DNA of 64,000 nucleotides from Trichosphaerium sp. ATCC 40318 (Eukaryota > Discosea > Flabellinia > Trichosidae), in the NCBI GenBank assembly GCA_038496445.1, contig JALMLS010000313.1, positions 1-64,000 of the forward strand, given 5' to 3'. Below the pieces are notes generated by a model. The model was not told the DNA's origin. It made no database searches and was given only the letters and a program-made list of their open reading frames with translations. This document shows, piece after piece, positions 10,929 to 22,859 of the stretch. Numbering within the stretch: the stretch's first letter is position 1; each line of letters starts with the position of its first letter. The position numbers and the translations under genes are program-made.

Positions 10929-12974
10929 CTAGTGTAGATGGAGCACAGCTTCATGATCAAATGAGCTTGGTGGGGTGACTTTGTGGGTACCACTTCCCAA
11001 AGTACCAGCAGACACTCTATTTCCTGTCGTAGGATCATACCATTCGGCTGAGAGTGCAGATGGTACATGGGATAATGTGACAGAAAATGTGCTTTTAGTA
11101 GATGCAAAAGCGATATACTCTTTTCCAGTGCTCGCAAGCCCGTACACGGTATCACCAGAAGTGGAAGAAATCTAAAAAAAAATTAGTTCGAGAAAACGTC
11201 GTCAAACAAATAATCACTCACAAAATCGTTGTTTGGTTCCATCTCCCAGTACTTTATGTTGGAAAAAAACTCCTTCAGCAATTTACAGTACTTGTAACCT
11301 GGAGTCTCGTCCTACGTAAAATTTTAGTTGTGACGAAGTAACAAAAAAGAATCACGTGATTTTTCTTTTTCGTACCATTGTTATAACATCCCAAGCGGAA
11401 TCGTCGTAGTACCTTTATTAATTGTTAATTTTCTTTAGCTTGTATGTCTAGGGTACGTACCAAGCTCCATATCCGCCAGCCATGTACAATGACCACATGA
11501 CAGGAAGCATCACAATAGCAGGGCTGATTATTTTATGTGAAAAAAACAGGAAAGAACAAAATACGAATACCTGTGTTGTCCATAAGTAGGGATAGGCCCT
11601 TGCTCATACAAAAACTATAACGAAATAAGCTGCAAGACAGGATTGTTTTAAATAATTGACGCACTTCCACGTTGGTAACAGGAATATTATGCGATTTTCG
11701 AGATTCGATAATATTATTGTAGTAGTTGTTGTGTACTTGAGCTGAAATGAAGTCGCAATAGCTCCAGTCCGGACAGTGAGTGTGAGATGTTATGAGACGC
11801 TTATGAGCATTCAATTTGGCGAGTAGTGGTAGCCTAGTAGCCCAGTACGAATCTTTTTCGCGGTTGGCTTCCTATATAACGAAAAATTAGAGGTTAATAT
11901 TGAGCTTTTCCTACCTTAGATATGTCGAAGATAATATTAGAGTAAGCACCGTATCGAGCTGCGACATAACGCCAGAAAAGATCATCTTGAGGACTTTCAT
12001 GTGCAGGCCACTGTACAGCTTTATTCCAAACGGTAATCATCAAGTGACAAACAGCACCATACTTTTTGAGTGTATCCATCACCTCATCGAAGTGGTTAAA
12101 GTACGTTAGATCCATACTGTTGTAGTCAAGTCTTCCATTGTCTCCCCAAGGAGTAAGAGTAGTTGGCGCAACGCGTGGAGGAGCACTGACTTTCTTTCCC
12201 CAATTGCTGTAGTTCGCATACACGTTTACCAAGTATTGGTTGAATCCGTAAGATGTCGTCATTTTTACGAAACTATCAAGCTCTACGTTTGTTTTGACAC
12301 CACGCAGGCCGAGAGCCCAAAGCCAATCTGCTTCATAACCCATCATAAAGTAGCGAGTGCCGTCTTCGTAGATAAAGTGATGTTTGTGCTCCGGGTCTAC
12401 AATTACGCCACCGTGAGCAGAGGCATTCTTTGGTGTACAAGCGACGCTTCCTTTGTGCCCATTTAAAGAAGATTCGCTTGAGCTTGAAACCCAATCCCAA
12501 GTACCTTTTTCACTGTTAATGATGGTTGTATTACGCGGACTTGCCTTCAGTGTCAGGAGAGAATCTCACTTTCCAGAAGTTGTTGCCATCGTAGAACGCA
12601 GTCACTGTCGCCGTAGGGTACCTGGAGGCTGATAGAGATATGGTACTTTTCAAAGTAAATGTCACCTCCACATTCAACTGTGTTGGAAAGGTTAGAGTAA
12701 ACTTCTTTCAGTTTTTTTTTTTTCGGAAAAGACGTTTATGCTCACGTGTTAAAGAGAGCGTTTTGTTGCTGCTCATTTACGGTTTATACCATTTTGGCCC
12801 TTTCAAGGCGTAAAAGTGAAGCAACCAAAATTGTTTTGAAAAAAAACGTGCCGTGAAAGGGTTTCCTGAAGTACTGCCAGAGAGAGCTAGCTCAAATATT
12901 TCGAATCGCTTTACAGTCTGACACGAAGTAAACACTACAAGAGTAGCGAGAACTAGCGCTAATTTGTGTAACAT
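10929..12974 (-). CDS. Secreted DUF5060/DUF4038 glycoside hydrolase-like protein
   Basis: Probable extracellular or vacuolar enzyme on plant- or algal-type polysaccharide side chains. ATG at 12974 opens a signal peptide (MLHKLALVLATLVVFTSCQ). An N-terminal DUF5060-type sandwich follows (FYDGNNFWKVRFSPDTEG near 12580, GTWDW). Then the DUF4038 apiosidase-like TIM barrel: HHFIYEDGTRYFMMGYEADWLWA (a typical start, in two short pieces), FNHFDEVMDTLKKYGA, LFWRYVAARYGAYSNIIFDI. The C-terminus (11150-10929) matches the 'putative collagen-binding' sandwich that ends these proteins (AEWYDPTTG, PPSSFDHEAVL). Such proteins are common in bacteria and fungi, so ancient transfer is possible, but this copy has introns. 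Substrate is inferred from the family only. Confidence 0.85.
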
Positions 12975-13083
12975 GGCGTGCGATAGTCAAATCGTGCTGT
13001 AACAAATACAAAAAAGACGAGTTGCGACCACAAGTGATTCGATAAATTGGTACAAAAACAACTTTTTGAACGTTGAACCGACA

Positions 13084-14202
13084 ATGAGTGGTTCCATTCA
13101 AGTTACTAGCGCTGCTGACGGTAGAGTATGGGTAATTACGTTAAATAGAGGTGAGTTACGTGTTGATAACGCAAACTTACACCAGCGAAGGTAAAAACGC
13201 CTTCAACCCAACCTTAGTAAAGGAGTTACACGCTGCGTTAGATAGAGTTGAACAGTACGGAAAACTACGTTTTTCATAACATCTGACGCAAGGGAGAGCC
13301 CCAGGACCATGTTCATTGGTTATCACTGGTGCGGGTAAATTTTTCTCTAATGGGTGCGTTAAACAACCACACCAACGCGTAAAATTAACACCAGCGACTT
13401 ATAGGCTCGATTTGGAATACTTTTCGAAGCATGGGGACTTGGGCGCCTTTGTTAAAGTTGTTTGGACAGTCCTAGAAAGGTAAATAACCCTCACGGCTTT
13501 TCAGCGCTAAAAATCGTTGGTATTGGTCAATTTCCCGTTCAACAACAATGAAAAACTTTTAACTGTATCCCAGGATTCTCGTATTCCCATACCCTACAGT
13601 CGCTGCTATCAATGGTACGCTTATGCTTAGTACTACCATAGCCTGAGAGTAGTTATGAATTCGTTATTTTTGGTGTAGAGGCTCATAGTCACGTGTAGGC
13701 CACGCCTTTGGGGCAGGTGCATTCTTAGCCCTGGCTTGTGATTATAGGCTGATGAGAACTAAGCGTGGATTTTGGTGCTGTCCTGAGGCTGCAATTCCTT
13801 TACCTTTCTCTGCGTTCAAGTACGTTTGTCATTTAAAAAAGCAGCTTGTTTTTTGCAATTTCCATGTTGACACGACTACAGAGCGTTTTTGTTGAAGCTT
13901 ACACCAAACACTCGACGCACAACGGTATGTGCTATAATATATTATACTAGAATAAGTTACTAAACGAAATATTGTAGGCTTTGACTGCCAAGAGGTGGAA
14001 TGCTAAAGAAGCTTTAGAAGCAGGTATTGTAGATGCAGTAGCAGATATCGACTCTCTGGTTGAGAAGAGCATTGCTTTTGGCTCCTCTATTGCTAAGATT
14101 GACACCAACAGAGACAATTACGTCGCTATTAAGAAGGAGATTTATGCTGATGTCTTGGACATCTTGCATGAAGGCCAGAAGCAAATGGCACCAAAATTGT
14201 AA
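13084..14202 (+). CDS. Enoyl-CoA hydratase/isomerase (crotonase fold), probably peroxisomal
   Basis: Acts on fatty acyl-CoA in beta-oxidation, most like delta3-delta2-enoyl-CoA isomerases. ATG at 13084 (MSGSIQVTS, VWVITLNR). After the first intron: EGKNAFNPTLVKELH, then SLVITGAGKFFSNG (oxyanion-hole region), and after further introns PTVAAINGHAFGAGAFLALACDYR, the second oxyanion-hole glycine block split by an intron near 13680-13700. The C-terminal exon (13979-14202) carries RWNAKEALEAGIVDAV and ends MAPKL. The last three residues PKL are a known weak variant of the PTS1 peroxisome signal, as in plant isomerases. About 235 residues in five or more exons. Which acid catalytic residue is present was not settled. 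Confidence 0.85.
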
Positions 14203-14209
14203 GTTACAA

Positions 14210-14800
14210 TTTGCAATATAAATTCACTTAATTTCTGGAAATGCTGCACTCGGAAAAGAATGAAGTAGAGCCTGATTACCGCCTGAAGTGGTATGATTTT
14301 CAGGGTAGGAATAGCGCGTTTCAATATTTCTTTCCTAGTCCTCAATCCCTAAACCCGAAAGAGTGAAAATTGCAGAATAAGCGTGTGTTTTTTACAAAGT
14401 AGTTGGCAGTTTAGCACTACCCAGCCCTTTCACTTATAACGTACCTGTCGCTAGTTAAATCAAAGAAGTTAACCTGGATAGAGTAACTACATGTCACAGT
14501 TACGAGCAAAAACAAGCTAAAATGGGGCTATCGTTAATCCGTTTTTCAGTCGATACTCGTCAACTCCAAAACTGACAAATAAACTAGTGGTACGGTTACG
14601 TTCTCCCTCCCCAGAGCTCAATGTGATACTGCTTTGATTGGGCTTGACTTTAACATTTGTTTTACTGTAACTTTTGTTCGGATTTGAGAAAAAACACGCA
14701 CAACGAAACGATACGCAACGTTAAAAATAGCGCCACTTTACAAAAGTATATCTTACTTGCATTCATCGCTACACCTATCGTATCATTTTAGAGGCCAATA
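14210..14800. other. Intergenic, shared upstream sequence of the F-box/LRR copies
   Basis: No gene seen. The last ~130 bp before 14801 are closely matched, on the opposite strand, by 44700-44570 next to the broken second F-box/LRR copy (for example the words around the gtatatcttacttgcattcatc block). So the duplicated unit included the promoter region. Confidence 0.5.
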
Positions 14801-16072
14801 ATGGAAGCGAAACGGTGTGAAGAAGCCTCAAGTCTTACCAATATCAACACGGAGCTTTTAGACTTACCAACAGAGATTATCGCTCATTTGCTACAGTTTT
14901 TGAATCGGAATTATCTATTTTCTATTTCCCAGAGCTGCAAACGACTATGTACTATTACGCGGTATCACGTCGGATATGAAACAATAACTATTCGAGAACG
15001 TTCTCAACGAAGAGCCAGTTTGTGTTGCAAATTTCTTCGTGGCCGTCCATTTTTAAGTAATACGCAAATAACTGTATGGAATGAACTAACAGACTCAGAT
15101 CTTAGTATGCTCTCTGGGGTTCGACACCTTATGATTAGAGAGGCTACCTTGATAACAGACAACGGATTGAAGTCTCTTTGTGGTGTTCGCTACTTATCAT
15201 TAATGAACTCTGAAAACATCACAGACGCAGGATTAGCGCCGCTAGTGGGAGACCTAAGGGCTATTCAATTGCACAATATCACGAACGTAACCTCAGAGGC
15301 TATGAAAGCTTTTGCTGGGATACCAAATATAAGTATTGCATACTCTCCCGCTGTTACAGATGACGTTTTAGTTGCATTATCAGGAGTAAACGTGATAGAT
15401 TTAGCTGGTTGTGAGAGCATTACGGATACTGGTGTTTCAGCTTTGGCTGGTGTTCATACCATAAAGTTGTGTGCTACGAATGTGACAGATGAAGGTGTTT
15501 CAGCTTTGGTTGGTGTACACACAGCCAATTTTTATGGTTGTAAGGGTATCACTGTAGAGTGTATGAAATATCTCGCAGGTGTACACAATATCACCCTATC
15601 GGAAACAAACGCAACAGATAATTGGATTAAACATCTGTCTGGTGTACACACTATCCATCTTCGATATTGTGGTATCACTGGTACGTGTTTCAAATATCTA
15701 TCTGGAGTGCATGAAATTGATCTATCGAACTGTAATAATATCAATGGAGATCACATGAAATACCTTGCTGGCGTACACACCATTCACCTTTCATCAACAA
15801 ATGTAACAGATGATTGGATTAAACATTTGTCTGGTGTACACACTATCCACCTTGTATCATGTCCAGGTATCACTGGCGAGAGTATGAAATACCTTTCAAA
15901 TGCACACACTATCAATTTATGTACCAATAATGTAACACCTGATTGGATCACCGATCTTTCCGGGGTTCAGAAGATAATGTTGAGCACCGCCGAAACTATC
16001 GAGTATCTGAAAACACTGGAAGGGTACCACGTATTTCAATATTATTACATGCATGTCGTATATAAAATTTAG
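14801..16072 (+). CDS. F-box / leucine-rich repeat protein, intronless
   Basis: 423 residues in one open frame. Residues about 17-60 form an F-box (LLDLPTEIIAHLLQFLN, then SQSCKRLC). From residue about 100 to the end run 23-24-residue leucine-rich repeats of one recurrent form: LSGVHTIHL followed by C or T, then (I/V)TD or ITG..xxKYL. F-box/LRR proteins usually hold substrates for SCF ubiquitin ligases. Two oddities: no intron in a region where other genes are densely interrupted, and the GVHTI-type repeat which, from memory, is abundant in giant DNA viruses of protists. That suggests transfer or repeat-driven evolution, but this is inference. A degraded copy lies at 43.6-44.6 kb. Confidence 0.88.
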   Translation: MEAKRCEEASSLTNINTELLDLPTEIIAHLLQFLNRNYLFSISQSCKRLCTITRYHVGYETITIRERSQRRASLCCKFLRGRPFLSNTQITVWNELTDSDLSMLSGVRHLMIREATLITDNGLKSLCGVRYLSLMNSENITDAGLAPLVGDLRAIQLHNITNVTSEAMKAFAGIPNISIAYSPAVTDDVLVALSGVNVIDLAGCESITDTGVSALAGVHTIKLCATNVTDEGVSALVGVHTANFYGCKGITVECMKYLAGVHNITLSETNATDNWIKHLSGVHTIHLRYCGITGTCFKYLSGVHEIDLSNCNNINGDHMKYLAGVHTIHLSSTNVTDDWIKHLSGVHTIHLVSCPGITGESMKYLSNAHTINLCTNNVTPDWITDLSGVQKIMLSTAETIEYLKTLEGYHVFQYYYMHVVYKI

Positions 16073-16079
16073 TGAGCGA

Positions 16080-17330
16080 ACGTAGGATTCTTGGCCAAGC
16101 AATCGACCAAAAGCGAGCAACTCTGTATTCACTTGCGTCCGCTTTCTCGTATTTTTTTAACAAACAAGGGGAAGATGTATTCCATACAAATGTGTTAATT
16201 AAAAAATGTTACAATTCTAATTTAGTAATTATGTATTTTTAACATTTGCCACAGCTCTGTTGTGGTATGACAAGAAGCCAATACCTGTAAGACTTTACCA
16301 TTGTAATTTGTAGGAATCATTGACATGGAATATCGATAAAAAAGATAAGCGATATCCATTTTTTATTGGTCATTATTCATTACTGTGAGTACGTACTTCT
16401 TTGTAAGAAGCAGCTCGTTTTACGCATGAGAAGGCAAACGCCACAACAAAACATGAGTCACGGAGATGGTTTGGGTTATGAGTAATGACTTACTAAAAAA
16501 TGGGTTCATCGTAACTGTTTTAATAGTACCAAAATTAACTTCTTTGGCGACAATAACCAAGACAAATCAGACTACGGAGGCGAAACTATCTCAATATATT
16601 CTAAACAAAATAGTCTATTTTTGACGCGTTTAGGCTGCCGCACTTTGGTTTGTCGTGTACTTGTAGGACTTTTAAATAATTTATTTTACAACAGTATCAA
16701 AACTCCCTAAAACTTGCATTTTGAACGAGGAAAATGATAATAATTGATAGTGCTCACTGATATTGCGCATTGTTTTTCTTTTAGGAAGCTGTATCTTTTC
16801 TTTTCTTGCAGAGTGCGTTCATTATTTATTTCTCTCGTGTCATAAGAGTTTAATTTCGAATATTTCCGGGTGAGATTCGAACAAATCCTGATAAATCACG
16901 ACATTAGAGTTACAAGCGATTAGTAACTACAAAAGGTAACTTCAATTGTCGGAGTTCTTTGTAAATTTACACGAACCAAAGATATCCAGTGATTCGTCCA
17001 AAAAACATACTTCGGAAATTTTACTAAAACAGTCTTCCTAACTCCGCAACATATCTTGTCATCACTGGAGAGGGTCAGTTTGGTTATTTGACGGTAACAC
17101 AGAGTCTCAGATTGACGATATCATCGAGCAATTTTCTTGTGTACAACTTGGAGACTCAGCTTTTGATAACATCTCCTTTATAGTGAACCTTATTTGCGGT
17201 AAGACCTTAGTACAATGTTGAGTTGAAGTACACGCAAAGCAAGACCGCACACAGTAGCTTATATTTTTACTAGGGCTCTACGTTCCTTCATGGTAACAGA
17301 TGCGAGAATAAACTCTACAATGTGTTGTGT
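16080..17330. other. Long non-coding interval
   Basis: About 1.25 kb of AT-rich sequence in which I find no convincing exons. A short tRNA-like T-arm word near 16870 did not fold into a tRNA. The right end borders the inverted duplication. Confidence 0.4.
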
Positions 17331-17344
17331 TAACAGCTACATGT

Positions 17345-17535
17345 TGTAGCACGTGGTAATAGCAATGGGGTATCCTCTGATGGGAAACCCGTAACTGCGT
17401 GTGCATAAAAGAAGCAGTCGTAAGAAGAGCTCTCGTAGAGCGAAATCAGAAGCTGGAGACGATAAATCTTCCAAAAAGGAAGAGAAGTCTTCTAAATCTA
17501 ACAAGTCCTCCAAAGAGGAAAGTGTAGAATAAGGC
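17345..17535 (+). pseudogene. Fragment of the PIP-kinase C-terminal tail exon
   Basis: Matches the coding strand of the PIP kinase tail at 8985-8801 (DGKPVTA, then KSEAGDDKSSKKEEKSS in a shifted frame, then KEESVE and a stop). A stop/frameshift after VTACA breaks the frame. No kinase domain accompanies it. Confidence 0.8.
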
Positions 17536-17579
17536 GATGACAAGAACTGAAGCTCTGTGGGATCAATAGCCAATAAATG

Positions 17580-19060
17580 TGTTTTACAGAAGACTTTTGT
17601 TACGATTTCGGTCGAATTCAGACAATAGTGAACGCATTGATCAAACTGTTTTCGAAAGGTATGAAAATTAACATTTTTTTTTTATTTCATTTTCCGTTAC
17701 TACACTACTACACCACGCACATACCAAACTCGAATTCGCGTGTAAATAATCCAAAAAAATCATCAATAACGCGTAAATATGTCGTGGCTATCGTGCAGGA
17801 GGGTTTTAGAAGAAATTCGCAAAAACCACAATTAAATTTTGATCAAAATAGTGATCAATAAAAGGATTTTAAATCGATTTTGTTAGTGGGGGCGTTAAAC
17901 TGGGTGTTCGCAGTGGTACAAATACGTCCTCTCAAGAGTGCCCTGTTTCACCAGGGGTAGCAGGATACACGCGTCGAACGCCCGTAAGTATATTAACAAT
18001 CTGCTTGCAAATGACCGGTTGACGATACCTCGCGTGCTAGATTGGAAAACAGTGCGTGAATAAGGCCATGGGTGTCTTGTCTAGAGCTAGTGGTGGCCCG
18101 TAGCTCTAAGGTCGAAAGACAATTTTTGCATCTATTTTATTTTTCGTGTGAGTGGGTGAGTTGAGTTGAGTTGGGGTTGTAGTTTAAATAAAGGCTTTGT
18201 TTTTGGCTTTTTACCGTACGTTGGTTGACCTTACTTCCAAGCCGCAGTTTTGGTTACGCAGAGGTGGTGAACTAAAAATAAAAAGGGTGGAGTTTCGAAA
18301 ACGAAACGGTACCTTTCGTTGGCTTACCCCAACACAGCCTACTTGCGAGCGATAGTATTATATGGGGCAATCACACGTTCTGCTCCAACAGTTCCAAACT
18401 AAGAAGTGCTTTGAGAGGCAAGGCATGATGAGAAATACGTTTACAAAGGCATGTAGTGAGCAAAAGCGTACCCCTATCCCCTCCTCTGTTCGCCATAAAG
18501 TCGTTTCCAGCATACGAGAGATTTAAGCTAAAAGTGTTCTTTTACCTCCTCAGTTTCTCTCTCGCCAGTTTTTAACGCAAGCTAACCTCCTACCTCTACG
18601 CAGTGCGAGTAAGATAAGAAAAAAAAAGTAGCTGGGTCGTAAAATAGGTTTCTCAAAAAGAAAAATGGCTTCTGAAACGCACCAAACTACAAGCCTGCCA
18701 GTGCTATGAAATACTATCTTCATCGCGATTTGTAAGGAAAGAAGGACTCTGCCATCGAAAAACTAACGGTCTAGCAACCGATTACACTAGAAGATGCTAA
18801 TTAAACACACGCCACGGCCGTTCGCGTTTGTGGGTTTTACCACTGAATATTTTTTTAGATTGGTAAAAGAACGAACGAACGAACAGACAACGTCCATACT
18901 CCTGCAATCGAGAGTAGCTTGGACCTCTCAGACTGTTTGGAAAAGCTGGGCTTGCTTACGACGATAACTTAAGCTTAGTTTTTTTCGCTTCGTTTATCTT
19001 AACTTCGATAAATCAACCAACGCGTCTCAAGACTTTACCCCCTTCTCTCACAAAATACGA
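17580..19060. other. Non-coding block conserved between the inverted arms
   Basis: Counterpart of 53360-51870. Contains a tgagtgggtgagttgagttg run near 18147, a poly-T tract and a (gaac) microsatellite near 18870. Several short open frames occur but none has both good splice sites and an independent homologue. Its high identity between arms reflects recent duplication, so conservation is not evidence of coding. Confidence 0.5.
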
Positions 19061-19063
19061 ACT

Positions 19064-19662
19064 ATGAGCACCAACAGCAGGTGCGGCTTCATAAAATTCC
19101 ATTCTTTTACTTTTTGTGTAGAGCGAATCTCAGTCAAGACGAGACCTCCAGCATCATTAAGAATGCGACTAAGGAAGAGATAGAGTACGTGTTTTTTGAC
19201 AAATTCTACTCTACTCTTTTTTTTTTGGGGGTTTTTTGATATTAACTTGCGTGCACAGGATGGTAAGAGGACAAAGACCCAGACCCAACCATCGAGTGCT
19301 GGTACGAACAACAAAGCTTAACATTATATTGAGTCTTTGGTTTTTTTTTGTAGAGTCCAGTGGGGAAGGTGCTCGTGTCTGGTAAGAAGCTGGAGGCGAT
19401 CGCTGTCCACGAGCTTAACCAAAAGTCGGCGAGAGTGTTACAAACGCGTAGCAACATCACGTTTACAAACCTATCGGATTGGTTGTATTTTCTGCAACAC
19501 GACCCTCACGCCGCGCGGCTCACGACAGCGATAACTCGTAAGGTTCTTAATGAGCTCGCTCTGCAACGCAACAACTGTAACCATCCGAATTCAGCTTTTA
19601 ATCTGGACGTTATGCAGGATTGCGTCGATAAAATAATTTGTGTCCTAAATCGACAGAAATAA
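19064..19662 (+). CDS. ELNQK-family small protein, four exons (left copy)
   Basis: Exon 1 19064-19080 (MSTNS..) ends at GTGCGG. Exon 2 (ANLSQDETSS, KNATKEEIE) ends at GTACGTG. Exon 3 gives MVRGQRPRPNHRVL, then GTACGAAC. Exon 4 (from about 19353) gives SPVGKVLVSGKKLEAI, HELNQKSARVLQTRSNITF, NLSDWLYFLQHD, LTTAITRKVLNELALQ, and ends LNRQK. About 140 residues. The exon pattern is the same as in the 7.7 and 51.3 kb copies. Function unknown. Signals for secretion or membrane insertion are absent, so a cytosolic or nuclear role is likeliest. Confidence 0.8.
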
Positions 19663-20290
19663 ATGGCATTTGTTCTTTTTTTAAAATGGGTTGTGTTTGG
19701 CTACTGACAACTTGTCTGTGTTTGTTAACTTCCTTTTCGCTCAGTTTTGAGTATTTGATGACATGTTTGTATTGTTCACAAAACCAAGTTGTTGTTTGTA
19801 TTGACAAAAATGTGGACTTCGCCAAAAAGGCACCTCGTCAAACAAGTAGACTGAACTAAATAGATATTGTTGTGAATAGCCTGCATTATCTCTAGTACCC
19901 TCAAGATAGTGAGAATCTCCTTCAAAGACCACATGTGCAGCGTTGAATGAGACAACAAATTGTGTAAAAGACGTACGTGGTAAAGTTTGTTTATTGGGAC
20001 CTAGAGAAAAAAGTACAGCCTCTTTGCACAAGGTTGAACGAATTTCTATGATATGTGTATAATGCGTGTTTATTTATTTTGTTTATTGGGTCCTTCTTTT
20101 CAAGTGGTGGAGGTATTTCCTCTCCATCACGCTTACATTTTTACAAGTATTTTTTTTTTTGATAACAATAAATAATTTTTCATTTTAAAAGTGTTAAAAG
20201 TACAAGACGTTGTGTTGAAAAACACACTCAATTATGATTGGTACACTCTTGTGTTCGCTACGAGAGAGTTAGAGTGATTGAAAATAAGAA

Positions 20291-21620
20291 CTAACATGAT
20301 GTACCTATAGCTTGAACGTCATGGGCGCGGTCTGGGTCAATTAAAGACACGAGAGCCGAACAATGACCAAGTAGATCTTGGTGACTTTTACGTCGGCTGT
20401 GGAGTATGTCTCCTCGATCCTGCGCTATGCGGTGTAAGAGGTCTTTGGCCCTTACTGTGCTTCTGTTATTTAGCACCAAGTATGCCGCCAGAACCTTCCA
20501 CACGCGCTTGTTGTAGAACAACTCATGATGCCACCCACAAAAGTCTAAGCCACAGAGCAATGGCAACCCTTCTGGTAAGTGCTCATGCAAGCACATTACC
20601 GCTGCAAGACAGACTTGACAGACCTCTTGCATTAGGTAGTTATACCTATCCCAGAAGTCATTGTCAAAATTGACTTCTTTGTAATACTCCTCATCGAGGA
20701 GATCGCCGTGTTTTTCATTAAACCTAATGGTGCGTGAGTACGTTGTGCAAGAGTGGAAAAACAAAACCTGGGAGAGATGTTCTGAAATTAGCGAGTTGGC
20801 AAAAACGGCCTTATTTCGCAAAAAAAGTATAAAAACTACGTTTATTTCCATGCGGACCGCTTTTTGTGAGCCACGTTTCATGAAAGAAAGAAATTCGTGA
20901 TTTTGTGTGAAAAAGAAAATAAAAAATTTCATAACCCAGCAAAGAGGGCATCAAAGAAAAGGTGCGTACCGATTTTCATCGCGGAAAATGTAGTGAACCT
21001 TGTGACCTTAACACAACCCACATTAGCTTTGAGAAAAAAAAAAAAGGCAAAAAAAAAAAAACTAAACGTACACGGCAAAGCCCAATAGTTTTGTTCGCGG
21101 GCCATTACTTCAAGATTGTAGAGGAGAATATTACCGGCTCTATGAGCTTCAAGGTCAGGGCACTTGACCTTTCCGAACCAGCTCTTTAGGGTCACGAACT
21201 GATCTTCGATGAGTGTTGGCTTATTCATGAACTTGATGCATAATTTCCATTTATCAGTGTCCAGCCATTGCTTCAATGATAATACCCTTACTTCAGGGAC
21301 TTTGTAAGGGTGAGCACGTCCCAGCGTTCTGTCAACTATGACAGTCAAGTATTTTGCAATCTCCGAGAAGTTAGAGATATGAAATCTAAGCGCAATTAGT
21401 GTGGTATTTTTAAAACAATTAAAAAACACAGCAAAATTAAATTCTTTAAAAGCGTACACTATGGTCAACCGACGCCGTTTGGGTGGTCTGTAGCTTGTGA
21501 GACTGCTACTTTTACGTTTGCATGTCTAAAGGCGGTGTCATTGCCAATACTAATATTGAGTATGTAACTACGTACGTGTCGGTTTGAACGCTGGGCGTGA
21601 CAATTATCACGAGTGGTCAT
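20291..21620 (-). CDS. Unassigned protein with a nuclear-localisation-like N-terminus (left copy)
   Basis: ATG at 21620. Exon 1 (MTTRDNCHAQRSNRH) ends at GTACGTAG. Exon 2 gives CKRKSSSLTS and PPKRRRLTIV, a strong basic cluster like a nuclear signal. Exon 3 holds FSEIAKYLTVIVDRTLGR, LSLKQWLDTDKWKLC, AREQNYWALP. A short exon 4 gives NVGCVKVTRFTTFSAMKI. The last exon (from about 20790) holds HLSQVLFFHSCTTYSR, DFWDRYNYLMQE, LDFCGWHHELFYNKRVWKVL and ends at GTSC (20291). About 330 residues. No domain recognised. The right-arm copy keeps every exon open with a few substitutions (for instance KPTLIED against KPRLIED), so both may be expressed. Confidence 0.7.
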
Positions 21621-21850
21621 GTTAGAGGAGCTTGAAAAAATTGAAGAAATTTAACTTTTTTTCGAAATCTAAATGTAGGTCTGACATGTCCAAAAATAAC
21701 TCGCCATTTTCAGGTGTCAAAAGCAAGCGTTGAAATGGCATTCTCCGTGTAAAATAAAACATGTCAACTAAAATAGCATTTATTTTTTTTGTCAAAATGA
21801 GAATTTATAGAATGGCAGTTTGTTTATCATGTAAGCTGTAGTGCGTTTTT

Positions 21851-22847
<997 letters not shown>

Positions 22848-22859
22848 GGTTAGGTATTC

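Noticed and set aside
15532..15744. Minus-strand frame inside the F-box/LRR gene
   Set aside because: It is a shadow of the LRR repeats, with no homologue of its own.
16850..16930. tRNA-like word ggtgagattcgaaca near a possible minus-strand tRNA
   Set aside because: The T-stem does not pair and no D arm or acceptor stem can be built.
18100..18560. Minus-strand frame conserved in both arms (near 52420-52617)
   Set aside because: Conservation follows from recent duplication; the left copy is broken and there is no splice or family support.
20890..21090. Plus-strand lysine-rich frame opposite the unknown gene
   Set aside because: It is the reverse strand of a poly-T intron and of the exon encoding NVGCVKV.
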